DNA of 10,725 nt from CAYOVG01 sp964407285 (lineage in GTDB: Bacteria; Desulfobacterota; Syntrophobacteria; Syntrophobacterales; Syntrophobacteraceae). Below, piece by piece: positions 1-6,927 of the stretch (its first letter is position 1; each line of letters opens with the position of its first letter). Location: assembly GCA_964407285.1 (NCBI GenBank), contig CAYOVG010000254.1, positions 1 to 10,725 on the forward strand, given 5' to 3'. The position numbers were made by a program, and so were the translations under genes. Under the pieces are notes generated by a model, which did no database searches, had not been told where the DNA came from, and saw only the letters and a list, made by a program, of their open reading frames with translations.

Positions 1-53
1 GCGGGTTGCGGGTTGCGGGTTGCGGGTTGCGGGTTGCGGGTTGCGGGTTGCGG
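1..53. repeat. GCGGGTT heptamer tandem repeat, G-quadruplex-prone
   Basis: Seven perfect head-to-tail copies of GCGGGTT followed by a partial GCGG. The array is cut by the left edge of the window, so its full copy number is unknown. The plus strand has GGG runs spaced by exactly four bases (TTGC), which fits the usual pattern for an intramolecular G-quadruplex. A 7-bp unit does not keep a reading frame, and no gene is supported across it. It lies downstream of the minus-strand gene that ends at 186. Confidence 0.9.
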
Positions 54-185
54 AAGATCGCACGGGACTGGATTTCGTGTCAAGTATTTTCTGTAAATCC
101 GAATGAGGAAAGTGAGGGGGGATGTGTCGCCGGGGGCGCATCTCCCGTTCCGTATGCATTCTTCCGGCTCTGCGTCCGCCTTCCG

Positions 186-506
186 TTACGCCGTTTCACT
201 CAGCGTGGAACCGGACGCGAGGGCGGGTTGCACACTCCCCGAATTGTAGGCGTTGACCGCGCCTGCCATGCTGATCATCTGCATGGCCATACTCCTGGCC
301 ATATCCATGCTAGCCCGGAACATGGTCACCTGGACCCTTGCCGCGGCCTGCGCGGTCTCCCCCTGTGATTCGAGGACATCGAAGACCTGTTCGATCGATG
401 CGTCGGTTTGAGGCGGAGCCGCGACAGCCTGCGGCGGGAGCGACTCCTGCGGGCTCGCCATGGGCTGTACAATGGGAGTCATGTTCCTCCCTATCGCTGA
501 AATCAT
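186..506 (-). CDS. Small Met-rich protein, possibly YjfB-like motility family
   Basis: A 106-residue protein. Residues 11-34 are rich in Pro, Gln and Ala and probably disordered. Residues about 37-82 look helical and Met-rich, with the stretch VQVTMFRASMDMARSMAMQM. That helical core resembles, from memory, the helix of the small YjfB-type putative motility proteins (pattern V-x-x-x-x-x-x-x-MD), but the match is weak and the role is unproven. The ATG at 506 is preferred because AGAGGAGG lies six to seven bases upstream; the next ATG (483) has GGGAGG only three bases away. It starts 58 bases after the HDOD gene on the same strand with no terminator between, so the two are probably co-transcribed. 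No signal peptide or membrane segment is visible. A small bulged hairpin lies below the stop at 121-142. Confidence 0.6.
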   Translation of the reverse strand: MISAIGRNMTPIVQPMASPQESLPPQAVAAPPQTDASIEQVFDVLESQGETAQAAARVQVTMFRASMDMARSMAMQMISMAGAVNAYNSGSVQPALASGSTLSETA

Positions 507-564
507 AGCATGCCTCCTCTAATTCTTAACGGGCGCCGGGTCATGGACACTGTCTTCTTGCGCG

Positions 565-1452
565 CTACGACGTCAGGAATTGGGTAATCCCCACCATGGC
601 TTCCTTCATGTGCCCTTGCAGACGCTCGACTATCTTGCCGGTAAGTCCCAGCTCCACAAATATGGGGTCCCGTCCGGGATCGAAGGAAACCGGCTGGTCT
701 TCCGTCGCTTCCGCCAGGGCCGTGACACGGTTCGCCGCGTACACGATCGCCGCGATATCCTGGTCGGTTTGGGCCTGTTTCGGATGATGGTGATAGCCGA
801 TGCCCATGATGACCTCGGCAGGGAAACGCCAGCGGCGGGCGATCATTCTCCCGAGCGCCTGGTGGTCGATCCCGAGCGTCCGCCGCTCCGACTCCAGGAC
901 ATCGATGTTTTCATCCACCATGCTTTGGAGCGTGGACCCCAGGTAGATGCCTTCGTAATGATACAGCACCGTCTTGCCGATGTCGTGCAGAATGGACGCC
1001 AGGTAAATCTTGAGCGCCTTCTTGTGTCCGACGTGGCGTGCGATTATTTCGCCTATGATGCCCGTGGCGACGGAATGGCGCCACAGTTGCTGCTCCCTGG
1101 AATCCGGCGTCGCCTTGTTGCCCTGGAAAAACCGACTTGCGCTAGCCATCAGAATGACCTGCACGAGTCTGTTGTTTCCCAGGACCGATACGGCATCCGA
1201 CAAGGAATTCACGGAATGCTGCCGAGCGTAGTAAATCGACCGGCTCAGTGCAAGCACCTTTGCGGCGATCGCCTGATCGTAGCGAATAACCTTCTCTATC
1301 TCCCCGGCCGATGCAACCCTTTGAATCAGGGGCATGACTTTCCAGACGACATCGGGGAAAGGAGGCAGCTTATCGGCTGCCGCAAGGATATCCTTCAGTA
1401 TAAGCTCATAGTGAAGGGCTTCGACCTCATGCCCGCTTGCCATCCTAACCAT
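565..1452 (-). CDS. HDOD domain signalling protein
   Basis: A 295-residue cytoplasmic protein that is almost entirely one HDOD domain (residues about 18-222), a non-canonical relative of HD phosphohydrolases found in bacterial signalling proteins. Visible marks are the N-terminal LPPFPDVVWKVM segment, H126 in LWRHSVATG, LHDIGK at 155-160, IDHQALGRMIARRW at 195-208 and the HHHP motif at 221-224. Unlike many HDOD proteins, the His-Asp pair of the HD motif is retained (H156, D157), so metal binding or hydrolysis cannot be excluded; most family members are thought to act by protein contact. The open frame reaches a GTG at 1464, but GGAGG at 1458-1462 lies five bases before the ATG at 1452, so that ATG is chosen. 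There is no receiver or output domain, so its input must come from a partner. It probably heads an operon with the small gene at 186-506. Confidence 0.88.
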   Translation of the reverse strand: MVRMASGHEVEALHYELILKDILAAADKLPPFPDVVWKVMPLIQRVASAGEIEKVIRYDQAIAAKVLALSRSIYYARQHSVNSLSDAVSVLGNNRLVQVILMASASRFFQGNKATPDSREQQLWRHSVATGIIGEIIARHVGHKKALKIYLASILHDIGKTVLYHYEGIYLGSTLQSMVDENIDVLESERRTLGIDHQALGRMIARRWRFPAEVIMGIGYHHHPKQAQTDQDIAAIVYAANRVTALAEATEDQPVSFDPGRDPIFVELGLTGKIVERLQGHMKEAMVGITQFLTS

Positions 1453-2029
1453 AGTATCCTCCACCGCATAGCGCTGACAGCAGCCTCTCTTGCGGACCCC
1501 GCAGGGTCTCGCACATTACGTACGCCACCGGCTTCGGGGAGTCTCCATGGTTGCCGCGCGCTCGGACCGGCGCAGCCGCGCCGATACGGCCGGCTACGCG
1601 CGCCCTGGCAGGCAAACGCGCATGCTGAAAGATTCCATTCTTCCATTTTGCCCGGCAACCCTGCGACCATATCCCCCGAGGGACGTAGGCCAGTAGCTTT
1701 GCGTCGTATCCTTTCGAATACTTTGCCTTTATCAAGCAAGGGCCAAAGAACTTCCATACCCGCGGCCCCGATTGCGGTGTCGCAAGAACCCCCGACGACA
1801 CCATACCTCATTCTCCTGATCGGCAAGACTGACAAATAACTTAAGGACTTTTTTATGGGCGAGATACACTTTTGAGCGGCTCCGGTATTTCTCCCTCAGC
1901 CCCAAAAGCATCGGGGCGGCAACCTGCAACGTCCCCGGGAAAAGGGATGCCGCGGCCGGTCGCCCCGGTTTTGGGTTTTCCTACCGGCGGCCGTGCGGCG
2001 ACGCACGGCCCGGATATCGGAGAAGGGGT
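1453..2029. other. Non-coding region upstream of the HDOD gene
   Basis: No supported gene. Several open frames of 65-146 codons exist on both strands but overlap each other, lack a convincing ribosome binding site and match no family I recognise. The interval holds the ribosome binding site and presumably the promoter of the HDOD gene, and the hairpin at 1989-2010 below the oxidoreductase gene. I saw no confident -35/-10 pair. Confidence 0.5.
1989..2010 (-). terminator. Strong hairpin downstream of the oxidoreductase gene
   Basis: A perfect 9-bp GC-rich stem (GGCCGTGCG with CGCACGGCC) closed by a 4-base loop, GCGA on the plus strand. It lies 19 bases past the TAG stop of the 2030-5917 gene, where a transcription end is expected. 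In the minus direction no T-run follows, so it is not a classical intrinsic terminator; it could pause polymerase or protect the mRNA 3' end. Confidence 0.5.
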
Positions 2030-5000
2030 CTATTCCCTGTAATGCTCGAGCACCATCCGTTCGACTTCCTCTTCGGTCGGCATGGTCTTTCTGTATCCGG
2101 CGATGTACTGGTTACGCAGCCACCGGAAGAGGCTCACGGTTTCGTTCACCATGATGATCTCCGGGATGTTGGCGCCTTCCTGGGTGAGGATGTGCTGGTT
2201 GTACTGGCCAAGCATGGTCACCACGTCGTAGAAGGTGGCGGGGTCTCGCTTGATGCCCTTCTTGAAGGACTTCCCTTCGTTGGGGTAGACCTTGTCGGGT
2301 TCGGGGTTCCCGGAGATGTCCATGCGCTCGAACGGGCGTCTCACGGCCACCTGCCATTTCCTCGCCTCGACCATCATCCTCGAAATCAGCGGACCAGCCC
2401 AGTCCGGGCTCTGGTGCCCCTGCGGACACGCCGAGAAGAACTCCACCAGGGACGGCCCGTTGTAGGCGATGGCTTCCTTCAGGATCTTGATCGCGTACAG
2501 CGGATTGTCGATGCTGAGCTTCGCCGCGTACACGTGGGAGATGGCCATCGCCTGGCTGATGATACGGCGGTGGAGCGTGGTCTTGCCGGCGTACTTGCTG
2601 CCGATGGGCGAGGTCGAGCGGTCGCTTCCGAACCGGGTTGCGCCCGATTTCTGCGCTCCCGTATTCATGTACCCCTCGTTGTTGTAAATCACCCACGTGA
2701 TGTCGAAGTTCTCGCCCAGGGCATAGTTGAACGGGCCGTTTCCGATATCGTAAATGGCCCCGTCTCCGGCGAACACGATGACCTTGGTCAGCACGTCGCT
2801 GTACTTGTTCACGTACGCCTGATCGAGGGCGAACTTGACGCCGAGCGCCGCGGCCGAGGCGGTCCCGAATCCGTAGTGGCCCGCCTGGTAGATCCTGGAG
2901 TTGTACGGATTCACCAGTTCCGAAACCTGGCTGCAGCCGGTGGAGTTGATGGCGTAGATGTTGAACCCGTGGTCGAGCATGTGTTCGACGTCTTCCCGGC
3001 TCTTCTCCGAAAGGATCTTGATGCCCTGGTAGAAGGTCGCGATTCCCTGCGGGTTGTTGCGAAGCGACTCCGCCGCAAAGAAGGTGAGGCTGCTGATGCT
3101 GCCTTCACTGCACCCCGGACAGAGGGTATGCTTGCCGGGATAGAGCTTGGAGAAGACGAAGAGCACCTGGTGCGGAAGAGTCATCTGGTCCACGTACTTC
3201 GCCGCCTCGTAGGTGCCGTCGTATTCCTTGAACTCCGCGGGCAGGAAGTCCCTGTCGGTGAGGTCCTTTTTCTGGACCATCTTCAGGGCGTCCATCGGGC
3301 AGACCTGGGCGCAGATACCGCAACCCTTGCAGGCTCCGGGATCGACATTGATGTTTACGGCGAACCTGTCCCAGGGAATTCCCTTGGGGGGCTTCTTCAT
3401 TTCCCTGAAATAACGGGAAGCGCCATCCGGGATGGGGCGCCCGGTGATGGTGGAATAGAGCGCCGCATCCGGGCAGGAAATCGCGCAGAGGCCGCACACC
3501 GTGCACCGGGACGCATCGTAGACGGGGAGCTGGGTTGCGATGTGGCTCATGTCCCGGTACTTGCTGGTTCCCGCCGGCACGATGGGCAGGAACTGGTCCC
3601 AGGGGACTTTTTTTCCCTCGGAAATCGGCTTGACCATCTGGTTGTAGAAGACCTTCTCGTAATTCTCGACCAGGTTGACGGGCTTGATCGCACCCATTTC
3701 ATCCTTTTCCGTCATGACCACGGGAAGCCCCGCCGTCCCCGGACCCTGGTTGAAATCCTCGGGCGTCGCCACGAAGTAGGGCGGACACGAATCGACCATG
3801 ATCCCGGACCTGTCTGGCAACTCCGAAGCACAGGACGGGCACGCCAGCGCCGCTCCGAAATCGAGGAGGCCAAGGTTCGAGTCGATCATCTCCCGGCCCT
3901 TCTTGCGTCCGATCTTCTTTTCGAGGATCTTCTCGAACTTCTTTCTGAACTCGGCTTCCGGGATGATTCCCATCTCCTTGTTGATGAGCCCCACGAAGGC
4001 CGCTCCGGGCAGGTTCCTGTTCAGATACTTCAAGGCGGCCTGCGTGGCGTCCATCGCCACCACCTTGATCTGCCTGTTCCTTATCATTTCCCGCACGCGG
4101 GGTGAAAACGAAGCAAGCAGCGCGTCGGTGCTCTTCGTGCTGTTGATGACGAAGAGGCCTTTCTCCTTGAGTCCTCCCACGTACTCGCGCAGGATGGAAT
4201 CGACCAGGAATTTTTCATTGAAGAAGGCCAGCACGTCCATTTCGGCCAGTTCGGAACTGTTGCGGATCGGGTGGTCGCTGATGCGAAGGTTCATGAAAAC
4301 GGCGGACCCCTTCCGGGCCGCTCCGTAGCGGGCTCCCGACTGGATGTGCTTACAGCCCCCGCCGTTGTCCTCCTCGGCATAGATGTAGGCCGCGGTTTCC
4401 AGGGCCGTCTTGACCCCTTCCGCTCCGATCCCGATGAAGGTCATTCCGAGTTCCCGCTCCGTATAGTCCTTGAGAGGGACGGGCGGGAGGCTGTAGGGAC
4501 CTTCGATGCCGCAGAAGAAATCGCGCTGGAATTTTCCGCGCTGTCCTTCGAGGCATGACGCCATATTGTCGATTACGGCGGCGACGTCGTACTTATTGAA
4601 ATCCTTGCTCCCCAACCCGTAGACGCCGTGGAGGAGCGTGGGCATATCGTCGCGGCCGTAAATCCGGTGCTCGGCGCGGCCTTCCCGGCGGGCGCGAAGC
4701 GAGACCTGCAGCGCGGCCTGTATATCGGCCAGGAGCAACTGGTTGTGGGCCATGGCGGAGCGTTCGAGCACCGTGATGACCTTGGCGTTGCGAACCCCGT
4801 AGGCAAGTTCCTCGTAGCACGGGGGGTTGAAGAGCACGGGGCGCACGACGCCTACCTTGAGGCCCTTCACGTCCCTGTAGTAATCCACCACATCCTTGAC
4901 CACGCCGGCTCCCGACCCCATGATCACGATGACCATGTCCGCGTCTTCGGTCCGGTAGCACTCGACCACCTTGAGGTTCGTGCCGAGGATCCTGTTCGCT

Positions 5001-5917
5001 GCGTTCATCGCCGCGATGAAGCCCTTCTTGAAGAAGCGGTAGGCGAGGTCCTGCGAAACCTGGCCCTCCATGGTGAGATCCATGTCGGTGAAGGTGCCGG
5101 TGAGGGTCCTCTGTTCGAAATCGGGCCGGTAGAATTCATTGGGCTGCCCGAGGAAGTACTCGAGGAAGTCGTCCGAGAGTTCCTTGATGTTTTCCAGCGC
5201 GTGGCTCTTGATGAATCCGTCTCCTATCACCATGCACGGGAGCATGACCTGGCGAAGCTCCGAGACTTTGAAAGCGATGGGGAGGAGATCGTGGAGTTCC
5301 TGGTTGTCCCCCGAGACGAGTTGGGCCCACCCCACATTGCGCACGCCGTAGAAGTCCGTATGTCCGCAGTGGATGCTGAGAGACCCCTTGTTCACTTCTC
5401 TCGCCATGATGGTCATGATGACGGGAAGACGCTTGCCGGCGACGGAGAAGAGGTTTTTCGTCTTGAGGACCAGTCCCTGGGACGAACTGTTGTCCACGTA
5501 GCGCCCTCCCTGGGAGGCCATGGCCTCGACGGCCACGATGGCGGAGAGTTCGTCGCTCGGCTGAAAGTACATGATCTCCCGGCCGAACAGGTTCTTTGTC
5601 CCGACGGCGGCAGCCCTGGCGAAATCTTCCGCGATCGGCGTGGAAGGCGTGATGGGGTAGCCGCAGAGCCCGTCCACGACACGGGTCAGAACCGACAGGG
5701 CGGCGTGGTTGCCGTCCATGAGGACGTCGGTGCGTTTCCTCATGGCCGCCAGTTCGGCTTCCGGTATGCTCGCCAAATCGAACCTGAACAACTCCCCGGC
5801 ATCGAAGCGGTCCCATTCCGAATGCCAGTCATACTGGATGCTCTTTCCCCTCTTGCGCCTCAGCTCGTAGTATGGAAGCTGCCTCCGCAACGTTTCGATC
5901 TCGATCATTTCTTTCAT
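2030..5917 (-). CDS. Single-chain 2-oxoacid:ferredoxin oxidoreductase (PFOR/NifJ-like, divergent)
   Basis: A 1295-residue cytoplasmic enzyme expected to interconvert a 2-oxoacid (most likely pyruvate) plus CoA with acyl-CoA, CO2 and reduced ferredoxin. Order of parts: N-terminal extension of about 65 residues; alpha part with YPITPSTP (87-94); gamma part from about 493 (GIGAEGVKTAL, then ARYGAARKGSAVFMNLRI); two 4Fe-4S motifs (Cys 805/808/811/815 and 863/866/869/873); thiamine-diphosphate beta part with GDG at 1051-1053 and MNTG at 1084-1087. Aligned by eye with Desulfovibrio africanus PFOR, the residues T90, E123, R173 and N1085 are kept, as are the proximal-cluster ligands C933, C936, C995 and C1164, so it should be active. 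The gamma and beta parts look more like separate PorG and PorB subunits than like NifJ. An extra CPSC...C cluster (693, 696, 711) has no counterpart I know. The ATG at 5917 is chosen for AAGGAG nine bases upstream; the frame stays open to 6145 without a better start. The substrate is inferred. Confidence 0.93.
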   Translation of the reverse strand: MKEMIEIETLRRQLPYYELRRKRGKSIQYDWHSEWDRFDAGELFRFDLASIPEAELAAMRKRTDVLMDGNHAALSVLTRVVDGLCGYPITPSTPIAEDFARAAAVGTKNLFGREIMYFQPSDELSAIVAVEAMASQGGRYVDNSSSQGLVLKTKNLFSVAGKRLPVIMTIMAREVNKGSLSIHCGHTDFYGVRNVGWAQLVSGDNQELHDLLPIAFKVSELRQVMLPCMVIGDGFIKSHALENIKELSDDFLEYFLGQPNEFYRPDFEQRTLTGTFTDMDLTMEGQVSQDLAYRFFKKGFIAAMNAANRILGTNLKVVECYRTEDADMVIVIMGSGAGVVKDVVDYYRDVKGLKVGVVRPVLFNPPCYEELAYGVRNAKVITVLERSAMAHNQLLLADIQAALQVSLRARREGRAEHRIYGRDDMPTLLHGVYGLGSKDFNKYDVAAVIDNMASCLEGQRGKFQRDFFCGIEGPYSLPPVPLKDYTERELGMTFIGIGAEGVKTALETAAYIYAEEDNGGGCKHIQSGARYGAARKGSAVFMNLRISDHPIRNSSELAEMDVLAFFNEKFLVDSILREYVGGLKEKGLFVINSTKSTDALLASFSPRVREMIRNRQIKVVAMDATQAALKYLNRNLPGAAFVGLINKEMGIIPEAEFRKKFEKILEKKIGRKKGREMIDSNLGLLDFGAALACPSCASELPDRSGIMVDSCPPYFVATPEDFNQGPGTAGLPVVMTEKDEMGAIKPVNLVENYEKVFYNQMVKPISEGKKVPWDQFLPIVPAGTSKYRDMSHIATQLPVYDASRCTVCGLCAISCPDAALYSTITGRPIPDGASRYFREMKKPPKGIPWDRFAVNINVDPGACKGCGICAQVCPMDALKMVQKKDLTDRDFLPAEFKEYDGTYEAAKYVDQMTLPHQVLFVFSKLYPGKHTLCPGCSEGSISSLTFFAAESLRNNPQGIATFYQGIKILSEKSREDVEHMLDHGFNIYAINSTGCSQVSELVNPYNSRIYQAGHYGFGTASAAALGVKFALDQAYVNKYSDVLTKVIVFAGDGAIYDIGNGPFNYALGENFDITWVIYNNEGYMNTGAQKSGATRFGSDRSTSPIGSKYAGKTTLHRRIISQAMAISHVYAAKLSIDNPLYAIKILKEAIAYNGPSLVEFFSACPQGHQSPDWAGPLISRMMVEARKWQVAVRRPFERMDISGNPEPDKVYPNEGKSFKKGIKRDPATFYDVVTMLGQYNQHILTQEGANIPEIIMVNETVSLFRWLRNQYIAGYRKTMPTEEEVERMVLEHYRE

Positions 5918-6546
5918 GATACATCTCTCCTTCACTGAGCCGGCTCTTTCGAAAAGAACCCCTAGAAACATTCCATCCCGGACCGAAATATCCCGCTCCC
6001 GCCTGTCCGCCGGCCGGAAATCGGAACAGCCGGCAGGCTCCGCATCCGCGGATGCAGGTATGTGTGGAAGTGTTCCGTCGTATTCCTCCGGTTGGATGAA
6101 AACCGAAAACGACTCGGGAGCGGGGGCCGCAGGCATACTCCGCATCGAAAGCTCGATCCGCGGGCATGCGTTTTTCCTGCCTGCCTCCGAATTTGTGGCC
6201 TAAACGGCCTTGGGCGACTGCCTGAGAAACGTCTCCGGACACATCCTCGGCACAGGAGAAAGCTTTCGATCCCAGCGGATCGGAGCGTCCGGTCCCGCCG
6301 GCGGGGGACTCTCCGTTTCCCTTTCGCCGAACAGCAGGAGATTGATGTTCAATCGTCTCTTCTCAGACAGTTTACAGCAACTGGCGATGCAAAGCTGGTA
6401 CGCACGCCTGGTCTCAGGTATTGGGGTGGTAGTCCGAATCCTCTGGTAAATCGGGTCGGTGTTATAATCTTTCCAGATCGGATGTGGGCATAGTTTAATA
6501 GGGTTTTGGCCCTGGCCCTTTCCTGACTGCCAAGGAAGACCACCAT

Positions 6547-6577
6547 TTCAAAAGGTATTCATACTAGGTTTTGAAAG
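6547..6577. repeat. Inverted repeat overlapping the -10 region (possible operator)
   Basis: Perfect 8-bp arms TTTCAAAA (6547-6554) and TTTTGAAA (6570-6577) separated by 15 bases. Inside the gap is a smaller dyad, GTAT (6556-6559) with ATAC (6562-6565). The arms flank the -10 element and start point of the promoter at 6562-6590, a position typical of repressor operators. Which factor binds is unknown. Confidence 0.45.
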
Positions 6578-6590
6578 GCAATATGTCAAT
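6562..6590 (-). promoter_or_regulatory. Sigma70-type promoter reading toward the oxidoreductase gene
   Basis: On the minus strand, a perfect TTGACA (6590-6585), a 17-base spacer and TAGTAT (6567-6562, four of six matches to TATAAT), inside an AT-rich patch. Predicted transcription start near 6555. The next supported minus-strand gene starts at 5917, so the leader would be about 640 bases. It also lies downstream of the broken gene at 6928-8186, so it would drive only the oxidoreductase. Confidence 0.55.
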
Positions 6591-6838
6591 CGGAAATTAA
6601 GGTCGAGAGCAAATAAAAATTACGGTAATCCCGGTATTTTTTCAACCACGTATAATATCAAACTTATTTTGATTATAATTAAAAGAGCGCGATGGAATGG
6701 ATTAAAGCAAGCTTTGGCGCGGGGTTACCGGACCTTCGATAAGCCTGCGCCGACCATGGTTTGGACGACATGCACCCGTGGAGCAGGCAAGGGCGAAGGG
6801 TTCCCGCCACCGGATTTTGCCCGTTCGCCGGGTTTCCG

Positions 6839-6875
6839 TAACGGCGGGCATTGGCAAAGCCCGCGCCCGCCGTTA
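6839..6875. repeat. Perfect 11-bp inverted repeat
   Basis: Arms TAACGGCGGGC (6839-6849) and GCCCGCCGTTA (6865-6875) with a 15-base loop. It lies 53 bases beyond the stop of the broken minus-strand gene at 6928-8186. No T-run follows the stem in either direction, so intrinsic termination is uncertain. It may be the surviving 3' end structure of the former molybdopterin gene. Confidence 0.6.
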
Positions 6876-6927
6876 AGAAAACCGTGATTCGGAAAGACGG
6901 TCTCGAAAGCGATTTGCCGGCAACCCG

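Larger units (their letters stand above)
5918..6927. other. About 1 kb non-coding region between the oxidoreductase and the broken gene
   Basis: No supported gene on either strand. The part up to about 6350 is GC-rich and holds several inverted repeats: a perfect 14-base palindrome at 6042-6055, a hairpin with stem CGATCC/GGATCG at 6267-6282, and one with stem GTCCC/GGGAC at 6292-6309. If transcription of the oxidoreductase starts at the promoter at 6562-6590, these sit in a roughly 640-base leader. The part from about 6540 to 6690 is AT-rich and regulatory in appearance, with an imperfect AT dyad around 6652-6678. The oxidoreductase frame remains open through 5918-6145, but this stretch has no family similarity or ribosome binding site. 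Confidence 0.5.

Noticed and set aside
1700..1745. Flagellar sigma28-like promoter (TAAA...GATA) upstream of the HDOD gene
   Set aside because: The spacing is off by one and the GCC part of the consensus is missing; too weak to list.
580..1839. Long plus-strand open frame (419 codons) opposite the HDOD gene
   Set aside because: It mirrors the minus-strand coding frame in GC-rich DNA, has no recognisable domain, and the HDOD protein is well supported.
2042..4105. 687-codon plus-strand open frame opposite the oxidoreductase (and a 436-codon one at 4628-5938)
   Set aside because: Antisense shadows with biased, low-complexity composition; the minus strand shows continuous catalytic and cluster motifs.
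5918..6145. 76-codon N-terminal extension of the oxidoreductase frame
   Set aside because: No good ribosome binding site at the upstream ATGs, no family similarity, and AAGGAG is well placed for the ATG at 5917.
6349..6546. 65-codon minus-strand frame right after the promoter at 6562-6590
   Set aside because: It lacks a ribosome binding site, would have a leader of only about nine bases, and shows no motif.
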